Assembly: GCA_016223085.1 (NCBI GenBank) | Contig: JACRPS010000006.1 | Span: 1-64,000 of the forward strand | DNA from: Chloroflexota bacterium | GTDB lineage: Bacteria > Chloroflexota > Anaerolineae > Aggregatilineales > Phototrophicaceae | Length of the DNA stretch: 64,000 bases | Direction: 5' to 3' | In this document: piece after piece, positions 42,743-50,109 of the stretch | Layout of the letters: the number at the start of each line of letters is the position of its first letter | How positions within the stretch are numbered: position 1 is the stretch's first letter | Position numbers and translations under genes: made by a program | Notes under the pieces: generated by a model | What the model was told of the DNA's origin: nothing | The model's database searches: none | The model's input: the letters and a program-made list of their open reading frames with translations, nothing else

Positions 42743-44068
42743 CTACGGCTGCGCCGGCGTTGTAACCAGCGTCACCGTTGGCTGCGGCGTGAACTGCGCC
42801 GCGCCCTGTGGCATCTGCACGATACTGAGGATGACCAGCACCACGATGGCCAGCACCACCAGCGCCGCTCCGATCAGCCACCAGGGGCGATGCGCGGTTG
42901 CGGCTGCGGTGGGCGCGCGGCGCGCCGGCTGCGACTGGCGCACGTTGTCCAGCAGCCAGGTCTGCATCAACCCGGACGTAACGTGAAGCGGCGTTCCGCC
43001 AATCAGTTCCCGGTATTCCAGGCTGCGCAGTGCAGCATGGATGGCGGTGCTATCCAGCGGGAATTCGGTTTCGACCAGCCACGCCTCGATATCTGCCGGA
43101 GAGATCGGCGTGAGTGGGTCGGCATACAGCAGGCCGATGATCGCCCGCAGCGCCAGCCGTTCATTTGGCGGCAGTGTTTCCCAACGCCGGGCGAGGTCGG
43201 CCTCGCTCTCGCGGTATATCGCCGGCGTAATCGCTTTCACGTCTTCGCTGGTGAGGGTTGTGCGCTGCGGCTCAGCTTCGTAGTGACGGAACAGGTGCTG
43301 GCCGAAGCGCTGCAGCAGGCGTGGGTCGCCGCCGGTCGCGCGGAAAATGACCGCCGCTGCCTCGTCCGACACAGTGTATAACTGAGCGACCGGCTGGCGC
43401 AGCAGATCGGCGCTTTCCTCCGCCGTCAGGTTGGTCAGCCGGAAGCTGTCGGTCACGGCTGCCAGCGGCGCTAACCGCGCGACCTCGGCTTCACGCTCTG
43501 CATCCATCGTCAGTGCCAGGCTCAACTGGCGGTGCTGTTCCTGCAGCCGGTGCCAGAAGTCAAACGTATCCGGTGGCAGCCGCCCGTCAGCCACCGCAGC
43601 CAGCAGATGTTCAACATCGTCAAACAGGTACACCAGCCGCCGGTAGCGCCGGATGGCAGCCAGGGCTTCCGGCAGGTACTCGGTTTCATACCAGTCGCGG
43701 CTGCTGCCCTGGTCCGGCTGGATTTCCGGCAGCCGTGACAGGGTAAAATTGCGTCCCACCAACGCTGCCGTTGTCCGCTGCGCCAGCGCCTTCAACCAGT
43801 CCGCTTCATGATTCAGCGGCGTGTACCCCAGCGGCACATACACGCCGACGTAAGTTTCTTCAAAAAAGGGGTGAAAGTGCAGGAAAAACGCCGTTTTCCC
43901 CACGTGCTGCCGACCCAGAAAGATCGTTGTGCGGGCCTGCACCGGATCGGTGATCTGCTGGTACAGCCGTTCGAAGGCTTTCTGCCGTCCAGCAAACGGC
44001 AGCAGCGGCAAAAGATCATCATCTGGTACGGGATGATACGGATTGACCGGCGGCGTGGCAACATCCAT
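42743..44068 (-). CDS. ATPase with C-terminal membrane anchor (STAND/AAA-like)
   Basis: A 441-residue protein. The P-loop is FLGRQHVGKTAFF near residue 52, and LVYLFDDVEHLL near 140 is the Walker B-like strand. A winged-helix-like region follows residue 230 (TAEESADLLRQPVAQLY, GGDPRLLQRFGQHL). A single transmembrane helix (WWLIGAALVVLAIVVLVILSI) is at about 400-420, with a short Pro/Thr tail outside. This resembles the AAA/Orc1-like ATPases common in Chloroflexota genomes. Its role is unknown; being next to the membrane kinase suggests signalling. ATG 44068. Confidence 0.75.
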   Translation of the reverse strand: MDVATPPVNPYHPVPDDDLLPLLPFAGRQKAFERLYQQITDPVQARTTIFLGRQHVGKTAFFLHFHPFFEETYVGVYVPLGYTPLNHEADWLKALAQRTTAALVGRNFTLSRLPEIQPDQGSSRDWYETEYLPEALAAIRRYRRLVYLFDDVEHLLAAVADGRLPPDTFDFWHRLQEQHRQLSLALTMDAEREAEVARLAPLAAVTDSFRLTNLTAEESADLLRQPVAQLYTVSDEAAAVIFRATGGDPRLLQRFGQHLFRHYEAEPQRTTLTSEDVKAITPAIYRESEADLARRWETLPPNERLALRAIIGLLYADPLTPISPADIEAWLVETEFPLDSTAIHAALRSLEYRELIGGTPLHVTSGLMQTWLLDNVRQSQPARRAPTAAATAHRPWWLIGAALVVLAIVVLVILSIVQMPQGAAQFTPQPTVTLVTTPAQP

Positions 44069-44106
44069 CGTGTGAAGCCCCTGCTGGTGCGGTTTGACTG
44101 CTTTCG

Positions 44107-44112
44107 ATTATA
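44107..44112 (-). promoter_or_regulatory. -10 element of the membrane ATPase gene
   Basis: TATAAT on the minus strand (44112-44107), about 39 nt before ATG 44068. No -35 was found at standard spacing. Confidence 0.4.
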
Positions 44113-44180
44113 ACATCTGGCGCGGCAATAGGGTTGGGGATAGACTCCCGCAGTGTACCACACAGGTCCAGAGGGCACTT

Positions 44181-45920
44181 ATGCCGCAGCGCACTTTTCG
44201 TCCCCCGCTGCCCGGCGGGCTGCTATTCAGCCGGAACGACGCAATCATCCTGCTCCTGGTGGGCACGCTGATCTATTTCGGCGTGCGGCTGGCGTTCAAC
44301 GCGCCGGCAGTCATCCAGGGGCCGGACATCATCCTTGAACCGGCGGTACTGCCGTATTACGCGCTGCTGTCGCTGGGCCGGATGCTGGCGGCGTATGCGC
44401 TCTCCATCACATTTTCGATTCTGTATGGTTACACTGCCGCGCGGCGACCGGGCGCCAGCCGCTGGCTGATGCCGATTCTGGATGTGCTGCAATCAGTGCC
44501 GATTCTCTCGTTCCTGCCGGTCGTACTGCTCAGTCTGACCGCGATTCTGCCGCAGCGGCTGGCGGTGGAACTGGCGGCAATCATCCTGATTTTCACCAGC
44601 CAGGCCTGGAATCTCACCTTCAGCTTTTACCAGTCCATGATTACCCTGCCACGCGAACTGCGCGAAGCCGCCGCCATTTTCCGGCTCAGCGCGTGGCTGC
44701 GTTTCCGCGCGCTGGAACTGCCGTTTGCGGCGCTGGGCCTGATCTGGAACAGCGTCATGTCCTGGGCCGGCGGCTGGTTTTTCCTGATGGCCGCCGAGAT
44801 TTTTACGCTGGGCAGCAGGGACTTCCGCCTGCCGGGGTTGGGCGCGTATCTGCAAACGGCAGCCAGCCAGGGCAATACGCCGGCGCTGCTGTACGGCATT
44901 GGCACGCTGGTGCTGATTATCGTGCTGCTCGACCAGTTGGTATGGCGTCCGCTACTGGCCTGGGCGGAACGGTTTAACGTATCGCAGGTCGAAAATGACC
45001 AGCCGGCAACCTCGTGGTTTCTGAATGTCCTGCGCCGGTCGCATCTGATGGATGGTTTCAGCCAGTGGCTGGTCGCGCCGGTCAGCCGGGCAATCAACAC
45101 CGCCTTCAACCGCCCAGCGCAGATAATCCCCAGCCTTGAACCCGCCGAGAACATCATGCCGCGCCCGTTAGCCCGGCGTTTCCTGCGTGGGCTGGGGTTC
45201 GGGCTGCTGCTGCTTGGGCTGGGGCTGGGCGCGTATGAAGCCGCCCAACTGCTGCTGACGCTGCCGCTTCAATCGTGGCTGACCATCGCGGCTGGGGCGC
45301 TGGCGACCTTCCTGCGGGTGGCGCTGGCAGTAGTGATTGCCCTGCTGTGGACGATTCCGGTCGGCGTGCTGATCGGCACCAACGCCCGCGCCGCGCGGGT
45401 GTTACAGCCAGTCGTGCAAATCTTCGCGGCTATCCCGGCGACGGCGCTGTTCCCGGTGCTGCTGCTCGGTCTGCTCAGTCTGCCGGGCGGGGGGAATATT
45501 GCCGCCGTGCTGTTGATGCTGCTCGGCACGCAGTGGTATCTGCTGTTTAATGTGATCGCCGGGGCATCGGCCATCCCGCAGGATTTGAAGTACACCAGCG
45601 CCCTGCTCGGCCTGAAACGCTGGCGACGCTGGCGCATCCTGATTCTGCCGGCACTGTTTCCATATATCATCACCGGCCTGATTACCGCCAGCGGCGGCGC
45701 GTGGAACGCCAGTATCGTGGCTGAGTATACGCACTTTGCTGGCAAAACGCAGCAGGTCACGGGGCTGGGCGCGCTGATTACCGATTCCACCGCCAGCGGT
45801 AACTATGCCCTGCTGCTGGCATCCACCCTGACGATGATTCTGATAGTCGTGCTGGTCAACCGGCTGTTCTGGCGGCGGTTGTACCGTCTGGCGGAGTACC
45901 GCTACCGGATGGATCAGTGA
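44181..45920 (+). CDS. ABC transporter permease, two NitT/TauT-type modules fused
   Basis: A 580-residue membrane protein formed from two BPD_transp_1 units. The first unit (residues about 60-270) has its EAA loop as LREAAAIFRLSAWLRFRALELP; the second (about 375-575) has LKYTSALLGLKRWRRWRILILPA. Each has about six helices, so the dimer usual for this class is made as one chain. ATG 44181 follows GAGGGC. The ATPase gene follows 141 nt downstream across a repeat. No substrate-binding protein gene is near. The substrate is unknown; family members import nitrate, sulfonates or cyanate. Confidence 0.87.
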   Translation: MPQRTFRPPLPGGLLFSRNDAIILLLVGTLIYFGVRLAFNAPAVIQGPDIILEPAVLPYYALLSLGRMLAAYALSITFSILYGYTAARRPGASRWLMPILDVLQSVPILSFLPVVLLSLTAILPQRLAVELAAIILIFTSQAWNLTFSFYQSMITLPRELREAAAIFRLSAWLRFRALELPFAALGLIWNSVMSWAGGWFFLMAAEIFTLGSRDFRLPGLGAYLQTAASQGNTPALLYGIGTLVLIIVLLDQLVWRPLLAWAERFNVSQVENDQPATSWFLNVLRRSHLMDGFSQWLVAPVSRAINTAFNRPAQIIPSLEPAENIMPRPLARRFLRGLGFGLLLLGLGLGAYEAAQLLLTLPLQSWLTIAAGALATFLRVALAVVIALLWTIPVGVLIGTNARAARVLQPVVQIFAAIPATALFPVLLLGLLSLPGGGNIAAVLLMLLGTQWYLLFNVIAGASAIPQDLKYTSALLGLKRWRRWRILILPALFPYIITGLITASGGAWNASIVAEYTHFAGKTQQVTGLGALITDSTASGNYALLLASTLTMILIVVLVNRLFWRRLYRLAEYRYRMDQ

Positions 45921-45975
45921 CAGCCATAATGGTACGCCGTGCCCCTAACAAAACCTGACGATCAGGTTGGGTATT

Positions 45976-46002
45976 GTAGGGGCGCGCGGCGGTGCACCTT
46001 AC
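45976..46002. repeat. Palindromic repeat family A, copy 8 (degenerate)
   Basis: GTAGGGGCGCGCGGCGGTGCACCTTAC, an imperfect palindrome between the permease and ATPase genes of one transporter. Confidence 0.65.
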
Positions 46003-46061
46003 GAAAAACCATTACCAGCGTTGCGCGTCAAAGATCATCAGATACAGTCGAGGAGTTGCCC

Positions 46062-47384
46062 ATGAGCGCCAACAACCGCGAAATCCTGGTCCGGCTCGAT
46101 CACGTAACCCGTGCCTACGGGCAGGGCGAACGCCGCTTCATCGCGGTGAAGGACATCAACCTGGAAATTTACACGGGCGAGTTTGTGGCGCTGCTGGGGC
46201 CGTCCGGCTGTGGCAAAAGCACGCTGCTGCGGATGATTACCGGCTTAATCGCGCCGACCGAAGGCACGGTCTATTACCGGGGCAGGCCGGTGACGGGCGT
46301 GAACCCCTATGCCACGATGGTTTTCCAGAGTTTCGCGCTCTACCCCTGGTTGACCGTTCGTGACAACGTGGCGCTGGCGCTGGAAGCGCGCGGTGAACCG
46401 CCTGTCGTCCGGCGCGAACGAGCCGAAAAGCTGATTGACCTGGTGGGCATGGATGGCTTCGAGTCCGCCTACCCCCGTGAGCTGTCCGGCGGGATGCGGC
46501 AGAAAGTGGGGTTTGCGCGGGCGCTGGCGGTTGAGCCGGAACTGCTGTGCCTGGACGAGCCGTTTTCCGCGCTGGACGTGCTCAGTGCCGAAGCCCTGCG
46601 CGGCGAACTGCTGGAATTGTGGACAGGCGGCCAACTGCCGATCAGGGCGGTGCTGATGGTCAGCCACAATATCGAAGAGGCGATCAGCATGGCTGACCGG
46701 ATTGTGGTGATGGGCACGCAGCCGGGCCACATCGTCGCGGAGTTTTCGATTGATCTGCCCCACCCACGCCAACGCAAGGACTTGGCGTTTGAGGCGCTGG
46801 TAGACCGGATTTACGGCGCGATTGCCGGCCACACCGAACCCGAAGCCAAAGAAGTGGGTACTGCGCCTGGCGCGCCGGGCCCAACCCGGATTCTGCCTGC
46901 CTCATCCGTCCCGGCGCTGGCGGGTATGCTCGAACACATCAACCAGGGCAAGGGCCGTCATGATCTGTACAAGCTGGACGACGAACTTGGCATTGAAATG
47001 GATGCGCTGCTGCAAACCGTCGAAATGGCGGAAATGCTGGGGTTCGCCCAGGTGGAGTCCGGCGATATTCAGATCACGCCGCTGGGTCAGACCTTCGCGG
47101 AAGCCTCCATCCTGACGCGCAAGGAAATCTTTGCCAGCCGGGTGAGGCGGCTGCCGATGATTCAGTGGTTGATGAACATGCTCAAGGCCGTGCCGGAACA
47201 CACCCTGCCCTGGAAAGTGTTCCATGCCGCGCTGTCGCTCGAATTCCCGCCGGACCTGGCCGAACGGCAGTTGGATATCGCCATTGGCTGGGGACGCTAC
47301 GCCGAACTGATTGACTACGATGACCGGGGCGAAACCCTCAGCCTCGACCCTTCGCAGGGGCGGGTGGCCGAACCAGTGCGCTAA
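46062..47384 (+). CDS. ABC transporter ATPase with C-terminal AAA-associated domain
   Basis: A 440-residue protein. Residues about 10-245 are a NitT/TauT ATPase: Walker A GPSGCGKSTLLRM, signature ELSGGMRQKVGFARAL, Walker B LLCLDEPFSALD and switch SHNIEEA. Residues about 285-430 form the AAA-associated C-terminal domain (AAA_assoc_C) found in a subset of these importers, beginning at LAGMLEHINQGKGRHDLYKL. Typically such ATPases pair with a fused double permease, as here. GAGGAGTTGCCC precedes ATG 46062. Its role is regulatory or structural; unknown. Confidence 0.88.
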   Translation: MSANNREILVRLDHVTRAYGQGERRFIAVKDINLEIYTGEFVALLGPSGCGKSTLLRMITGLIAPTEGTVYYRGRPVTGVNPYATMVFQSFALYPWLTVRDNVALALEARGEPPVVRRERAEKLIDLVGMDGFESAYPRELSGGMRQKVGFARALAVEPELLCLDEPFSALDVLSAEALRGELLELWTGGQLPIRAVLMVSHNIEEAISMADRIVVMGTQPGHIVAEFSIDLPHPRQRKDLAFEALVDRIYGAIAGHTEPEAKEVGTAPGAPGPTRILPASSVPALAGMLEHINQGKGRHDLYKLDDELGIEMDALLQTVEMAEMLGFAQVESGDIQITPLGQTFAEASILTRKEIFASRVRRLPMIQWLMNMLKAVPEHTLPWKVFHAALSLEFPPDLAERQLDIAIGWGRYAELIDYDDRGETLSLDPSQGRVAEPVR

Positions 47385-47393
47385 GCGTCCCGC

Positions 47394-48251
47394 TTAAGCG
47401 CGCGCCCGGCGGCGCAGGGCGCGGAACATCAACCCCAGCGGCAGGCCGATAATCAGCGCCAGTGGCACGCCGACGATGACGACGGTGATAAGCACATCGG
47501 CCAGGACGCGCAGCGTATTGATGAGCGCCGCCAGCGCCTGTTCTGCCGTCCGACCGGGACTCCAGCCGGCGATCTGAATCGGCGCTTCAATCGCCGTTGG
47601 GATAACCTCCACCGTGATGGCGGAAAACGCGGCAGCCTGGTCGTAATACTGGATGCGCCCGCGTGTGGTTTCAATCTCGCCGCGCACGCGCACCAGTTCG
47701 TTGTAAACGGTTAACACGTCCTGGGTGGTTTGCGCGTTGTCCATGATTGTGCGAAGCTGTTTTTCGGCAGCTTCGAGATTGGTGAGCCGGCTGGTCAGGT
47801 CGGTGTAGTCCTGGGTCACGTCCTGCCCGGCCACGTTTTCCGAGTTCACGCTGACGACGCCCGATTTGATGCTGGCAAGGGCTTCGTCCAACCGTTCCGC
47901 CGGGACGCGCACGGTGATCGTGCCGCGCTGGACTTCGCCGCCGCTGGCAAGCGCCACGCGGCTGGTTTGGGAACTGACCACCCAGCCGCCCATTTCCTCA
48001 GCTAAAACCGTGATACGGGATAGCGTCGCCGTTGGGTCATCCACCACGATGCTGAGATTGGCTGTTTTAAGAATGATTCGTTTATCCTCTGGCGCGGACT
48101 GTCCGGCAGCGGGCGCAGGTATTTCAGCGGCGACACTTCTAGGCGCAAACTGGTTGATCGGCGCCGGTTGCCCGGCAGACGACGCGCAGGCCGCCAGCAG
48201 CAGTAACAGGATGATCCCGATAACCGTTCTGGATTGGATGTACTCGCGCAT
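47394..48251 (-). CDS. DUF4349 lipoprotein
   Basis: A 285-residue lipoprotein with lipobox LLLAACAS (Cys at about residue 22). The mature domain has KTANLSIVVDDPTATLSRI, GGWVVSSQTSR and a coiled-coil stretch of about residues 145-205 (LTSRLTNLEAAEKQLRTIM). It ends with a transmembrane helix (VLITVVIVGVPLALIIGLPLGL, about 250-275) and a basic tail. This is the full DUF4349 layout. It converges on the ABC ATPase with only 9 nt between stops. Function unknown. Confidence 0.85.
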   Translation of the reverse strand: MREYIQSRTVIGIILLLLLAACASSAGQPAPINQFAPRSVAAEIPAPAAGQSAPEDKRIILKTANLSIVVDDPTATLSRITVLAEEMGGWVVSSQTSRVALASGGEVQRGTITVRVPAERLDEALASIKSGVVSVNSENVAGQDVTQDYTDLTSRLTNLEAAEKQLRTIMDNAQTTQDVLTVYNELVRVRGEIETTRGRIQYYDQAAAFSAITVEVIPTAIEAPIQIAGWSPGRTAEQALAALINTLRVLADVLITVVIVGVPLALIIGLPLGLMFRALRRRARA

Positions 48252-48290
48252 GGGGTTTTCCTTCCGGCGAGAGCGGTTCGTCTCCTATCC

Positions 48291-48367
48291 ATTATAGACG
48301 TAAACGGAGCGACCATCGTTCCGCGCCGAAGTCGGTCATTTTTTATCGTGGCCCGCTCCGGTATAAT
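48291..48367. promoter_or_regulatory. Two opposing -10 elements between divergent genes
   Basis: TATAAT occurs on the minus strand at 48296-48291 (45 nt before the DUF4349 start) and on the plus strand at 48362-48367 (39 nt before the P-loop kinase start). Neither has a clear -35. Confidence 0.4.
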
Positions 48368-48405
48368 GCGGCTATTCCGAACACAACCGTTAGGGGCTTC
48401 AAACA

Positions 48406-48975
48406 ATGACCACCCAATCCCCTCGCGCGCTGGCCCTGGTCGGGATGCCGGGCGCGGGTAAAACCCTGTGTGCCCGGCATCTGGCCGCGCGCGGCTTTTA
48501 TCAATTTCGTTTTGGCAGCATCGTGGTGGATGAGGTCGTGCGGCGCGGCTGGCCGATCACGCCGGAAAACGAGCGCCAGGTACGCGAACAGTTCCGCCGC
48601 GAGGACGGGATGGCCGCCATCGCCAAACGTGCGCTGCCCTACCTGCGCGCCGCGCTGGAACAGCATCAGAGTATTGTGATTGATGGTTTGTACAGCTTTA
48701 GCGAGTACAAGCTGCTGCGGGAGGAACTGGGCGCGGAGATGGTGGTGGTTGCCATTGTCAGTGCGCGCAACCTGCGCTACCAGCGCCTGACCGGACGCGC
48801 CGAACGCCCACTAACGGTGCAGGAAGCCGAGCAGCGCGACTATCAGGAAATCGAAACGCTGGAAAAGGGTGGGCCGATTGCGATTGCCGACTACACGCTG
48901 CTGAACAACGGCGACCCGGAAACCCTGCTGACGCAGCTTGACGCGCTGGTGGCCACGCTGGGTTTACAACCATAG
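48406..48975 (+). CDS. P-loop nucleotide kinase, UPF0200/dephospho-CoA kinase-like
   Basis: A 189-residue nucleotide kinase fold. LVGMPGAGKTLCARHLA is the P-loop; the EVVRRGWPITPENERQVREQ and SIVIDGLYSFSEYKLL segments match the UPF0200 family, which is mainly archaeal and related to dephospho-CoA kinases. VSARNLRYQRLTGR is the lid and Arg region. AGGGG stands 10 nt before ATG 48406. Substrate is unproven. Its presence in a bacterium suggests transfer or an under-annotated bacterial branch (inference). Confidence 0.75.
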   Translation: MTTQSPRALALVGMPGAGKTLCARHLAARGFYQFRFGSIVVDEVVRRGWPITPENERQVREQFRREDGMAAIAKRALPYLRAALEQHQSIVIDGLYSFSEYKLLREELGAEMVVVAIVSARNLRYQRLTGRAERPLTVQEAEQRDYQEIETLEKGGPIAIADYTLLNNGDPETLLTQLDALVATLGLQP

Positions 48976-48998
48976 CACGGACATTCAGAACTGAAAGG

Positions 48999-49018
48999 GG
49001 CAGGGTGAACGGCCTGCC
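48999..49018. terminator. Short hairpin between convergent genes
   Basis: GGCAGG (48999-49004) pairs with CCTGCC (49013-49018), just after the kinase stop and before the methyltransferase stop. Weak stem, no T-run. Confidence 0.3.
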
Positions 49019-49891
49019 TCACATGTTGCCGCTGTTAAACTGAACCAGTTTCGCCAGTTCCACATACTCCGGCAGCAGTTCAATGCCCAGGTAGTGCCGT
49101 CCCAGCATCCTGGCCGCGATGGCAGTTGTACCCGAACCAACAAACGGGTCCAGTACCAGATCACCTTCCTGGGTGAACAGCTTAATAAACCACTTGGGGA
49201 GTTCCAGTGGAAAGGCAGCACTGTGTTTGCGGTTGCTGCTTTCGGTCGCCAGATGCAGTACGTTGGTTGGGTAGACCAGTTCGCGTCCGACCCAGTTCGA
49301 AACATTTTTGCCAAAGCCGCTGCTGACCCGCGATTCATCCCGGCGCAAATCGGTCTGGCTCAACTTGCGCAGCCGTGTTTTGGCCCAATCGCCGGTTGGC
49401 ACCATAACCGCATCCTGATACATGGCAAACTGCTTCTGTTTGTTCAATTGCAGGCAGCGTTCCCAGGCGTCCCGAAACCGGTTCGGCCATTTGCCCGGAT
49501 AACAGTTTTTCTTGTGCCAGATAAACTCTTCGGTCCACAGCCAGCCCTGTTGGCGCATCGCCAGAATCAGTTCCAGGACATAGGTGTGGCGCTCCCCGTT
49601 TACTACCTTTTCCTTGATATTCAGGATGAAGGTGCCGGATGGCTTCAAAACACGCAGCAGTTGGGCGCTGATGGGCAGGAACCAGTCCACATAATCGTCC
49701 GGGTGTATCCCGCCATAGGTCTTTTTTCGGCTGTCGGCATAGGGAGGAGAGGTAACAATTAAATCAACCGACTCGTCCGGGATATTGGGCAGGAGAGCCA
49801 AACAATCGCCCTGGAGAATCCGGTCTGACCACTCACTCCGTTTGGCATCCCCATTCAGGTAAAGCGGTAGCTGCAAAGCTGACATTGCCAA
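49019..49891 (-). CDS. Site-specific DNA methyltransferase, N4/N6 class (beta arrangement)
   Basis: A 290-residue methylase. The catalytic motif TSPPYADSRKKTYGG (motif IV, TSPPY) comes first near residue 45 and the SAM-binding DPFVGSGTTAIAARMLGRHYLG (motif I) last near residue 255, the beta order. TSPPY is commonest in N4-cytosine enzymes. The middle holds the target-recognition part beginning at EEFIWHKKNCYPGKWP. ATG 49891. No restriction endonuclease is adjacent, so it is an orphan or regulatory methylase as far as the window shows. The target is unknown. Confidence 0.87.
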   Translation of the reverse strand: MAMSALQLPLYLNGDAKRSEWSDRILQGDCLALLPNIPDESVDLIVTSPPYADSRKKTYGGIHPDDYVDWFLPISAQLLRVLKPSGTFILNIKEKVVNGERHTYVLELILAMRQQGWLWTEEFIWHKKNCYPGKWPNRFRDAWERCLQLNKQKQFAMYQDAVMVPTGDWAKTRLRKLSQTDLRRDESRVSSGFGKNVSNWVGRELVYPTNVLHLATESSNRKHSAAFPLELPKWFIKLFTQEGDLVLDPFVGSGTTAIAARMLGRHYLGIELLPEYVELAKLVQFNSGNM

Positions 49892-50043
49892 TCTTCCACA
49901 CCAACGTTTTGATCCACCAACATTGTACCATCAGGCGCACCGAACCAAAAACGGGACACCGTGCTCCCGGCGTTGTCCTCTATAGGTGTAGTTCCCCTGG
50001 CGACTCATGTTATTCTCACCATAGTACGGTCAAATCAGCAGTG

Positions 50044-50069
50044 CCACGATAGGCTCATACATATCGTGG
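50044..50069 (+). promoter_or_regulatory. Inverted repeat upstream of hydantoinase A gene
   Basis: CCACGATA at 50044-50051 and TATCGTGG at 50062-50069 are perfect complements with 10 nt between, 41 nt before ATG 50110. Either an operator or a leader hairpin. The rest of 49892-50109 shows nothing. Confidence 0.45.
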
Positions 50070-50109
50070 TAGCACGGTGGGTTATCGCTTCAGCAGGAAC
50101 GAGCAAACC

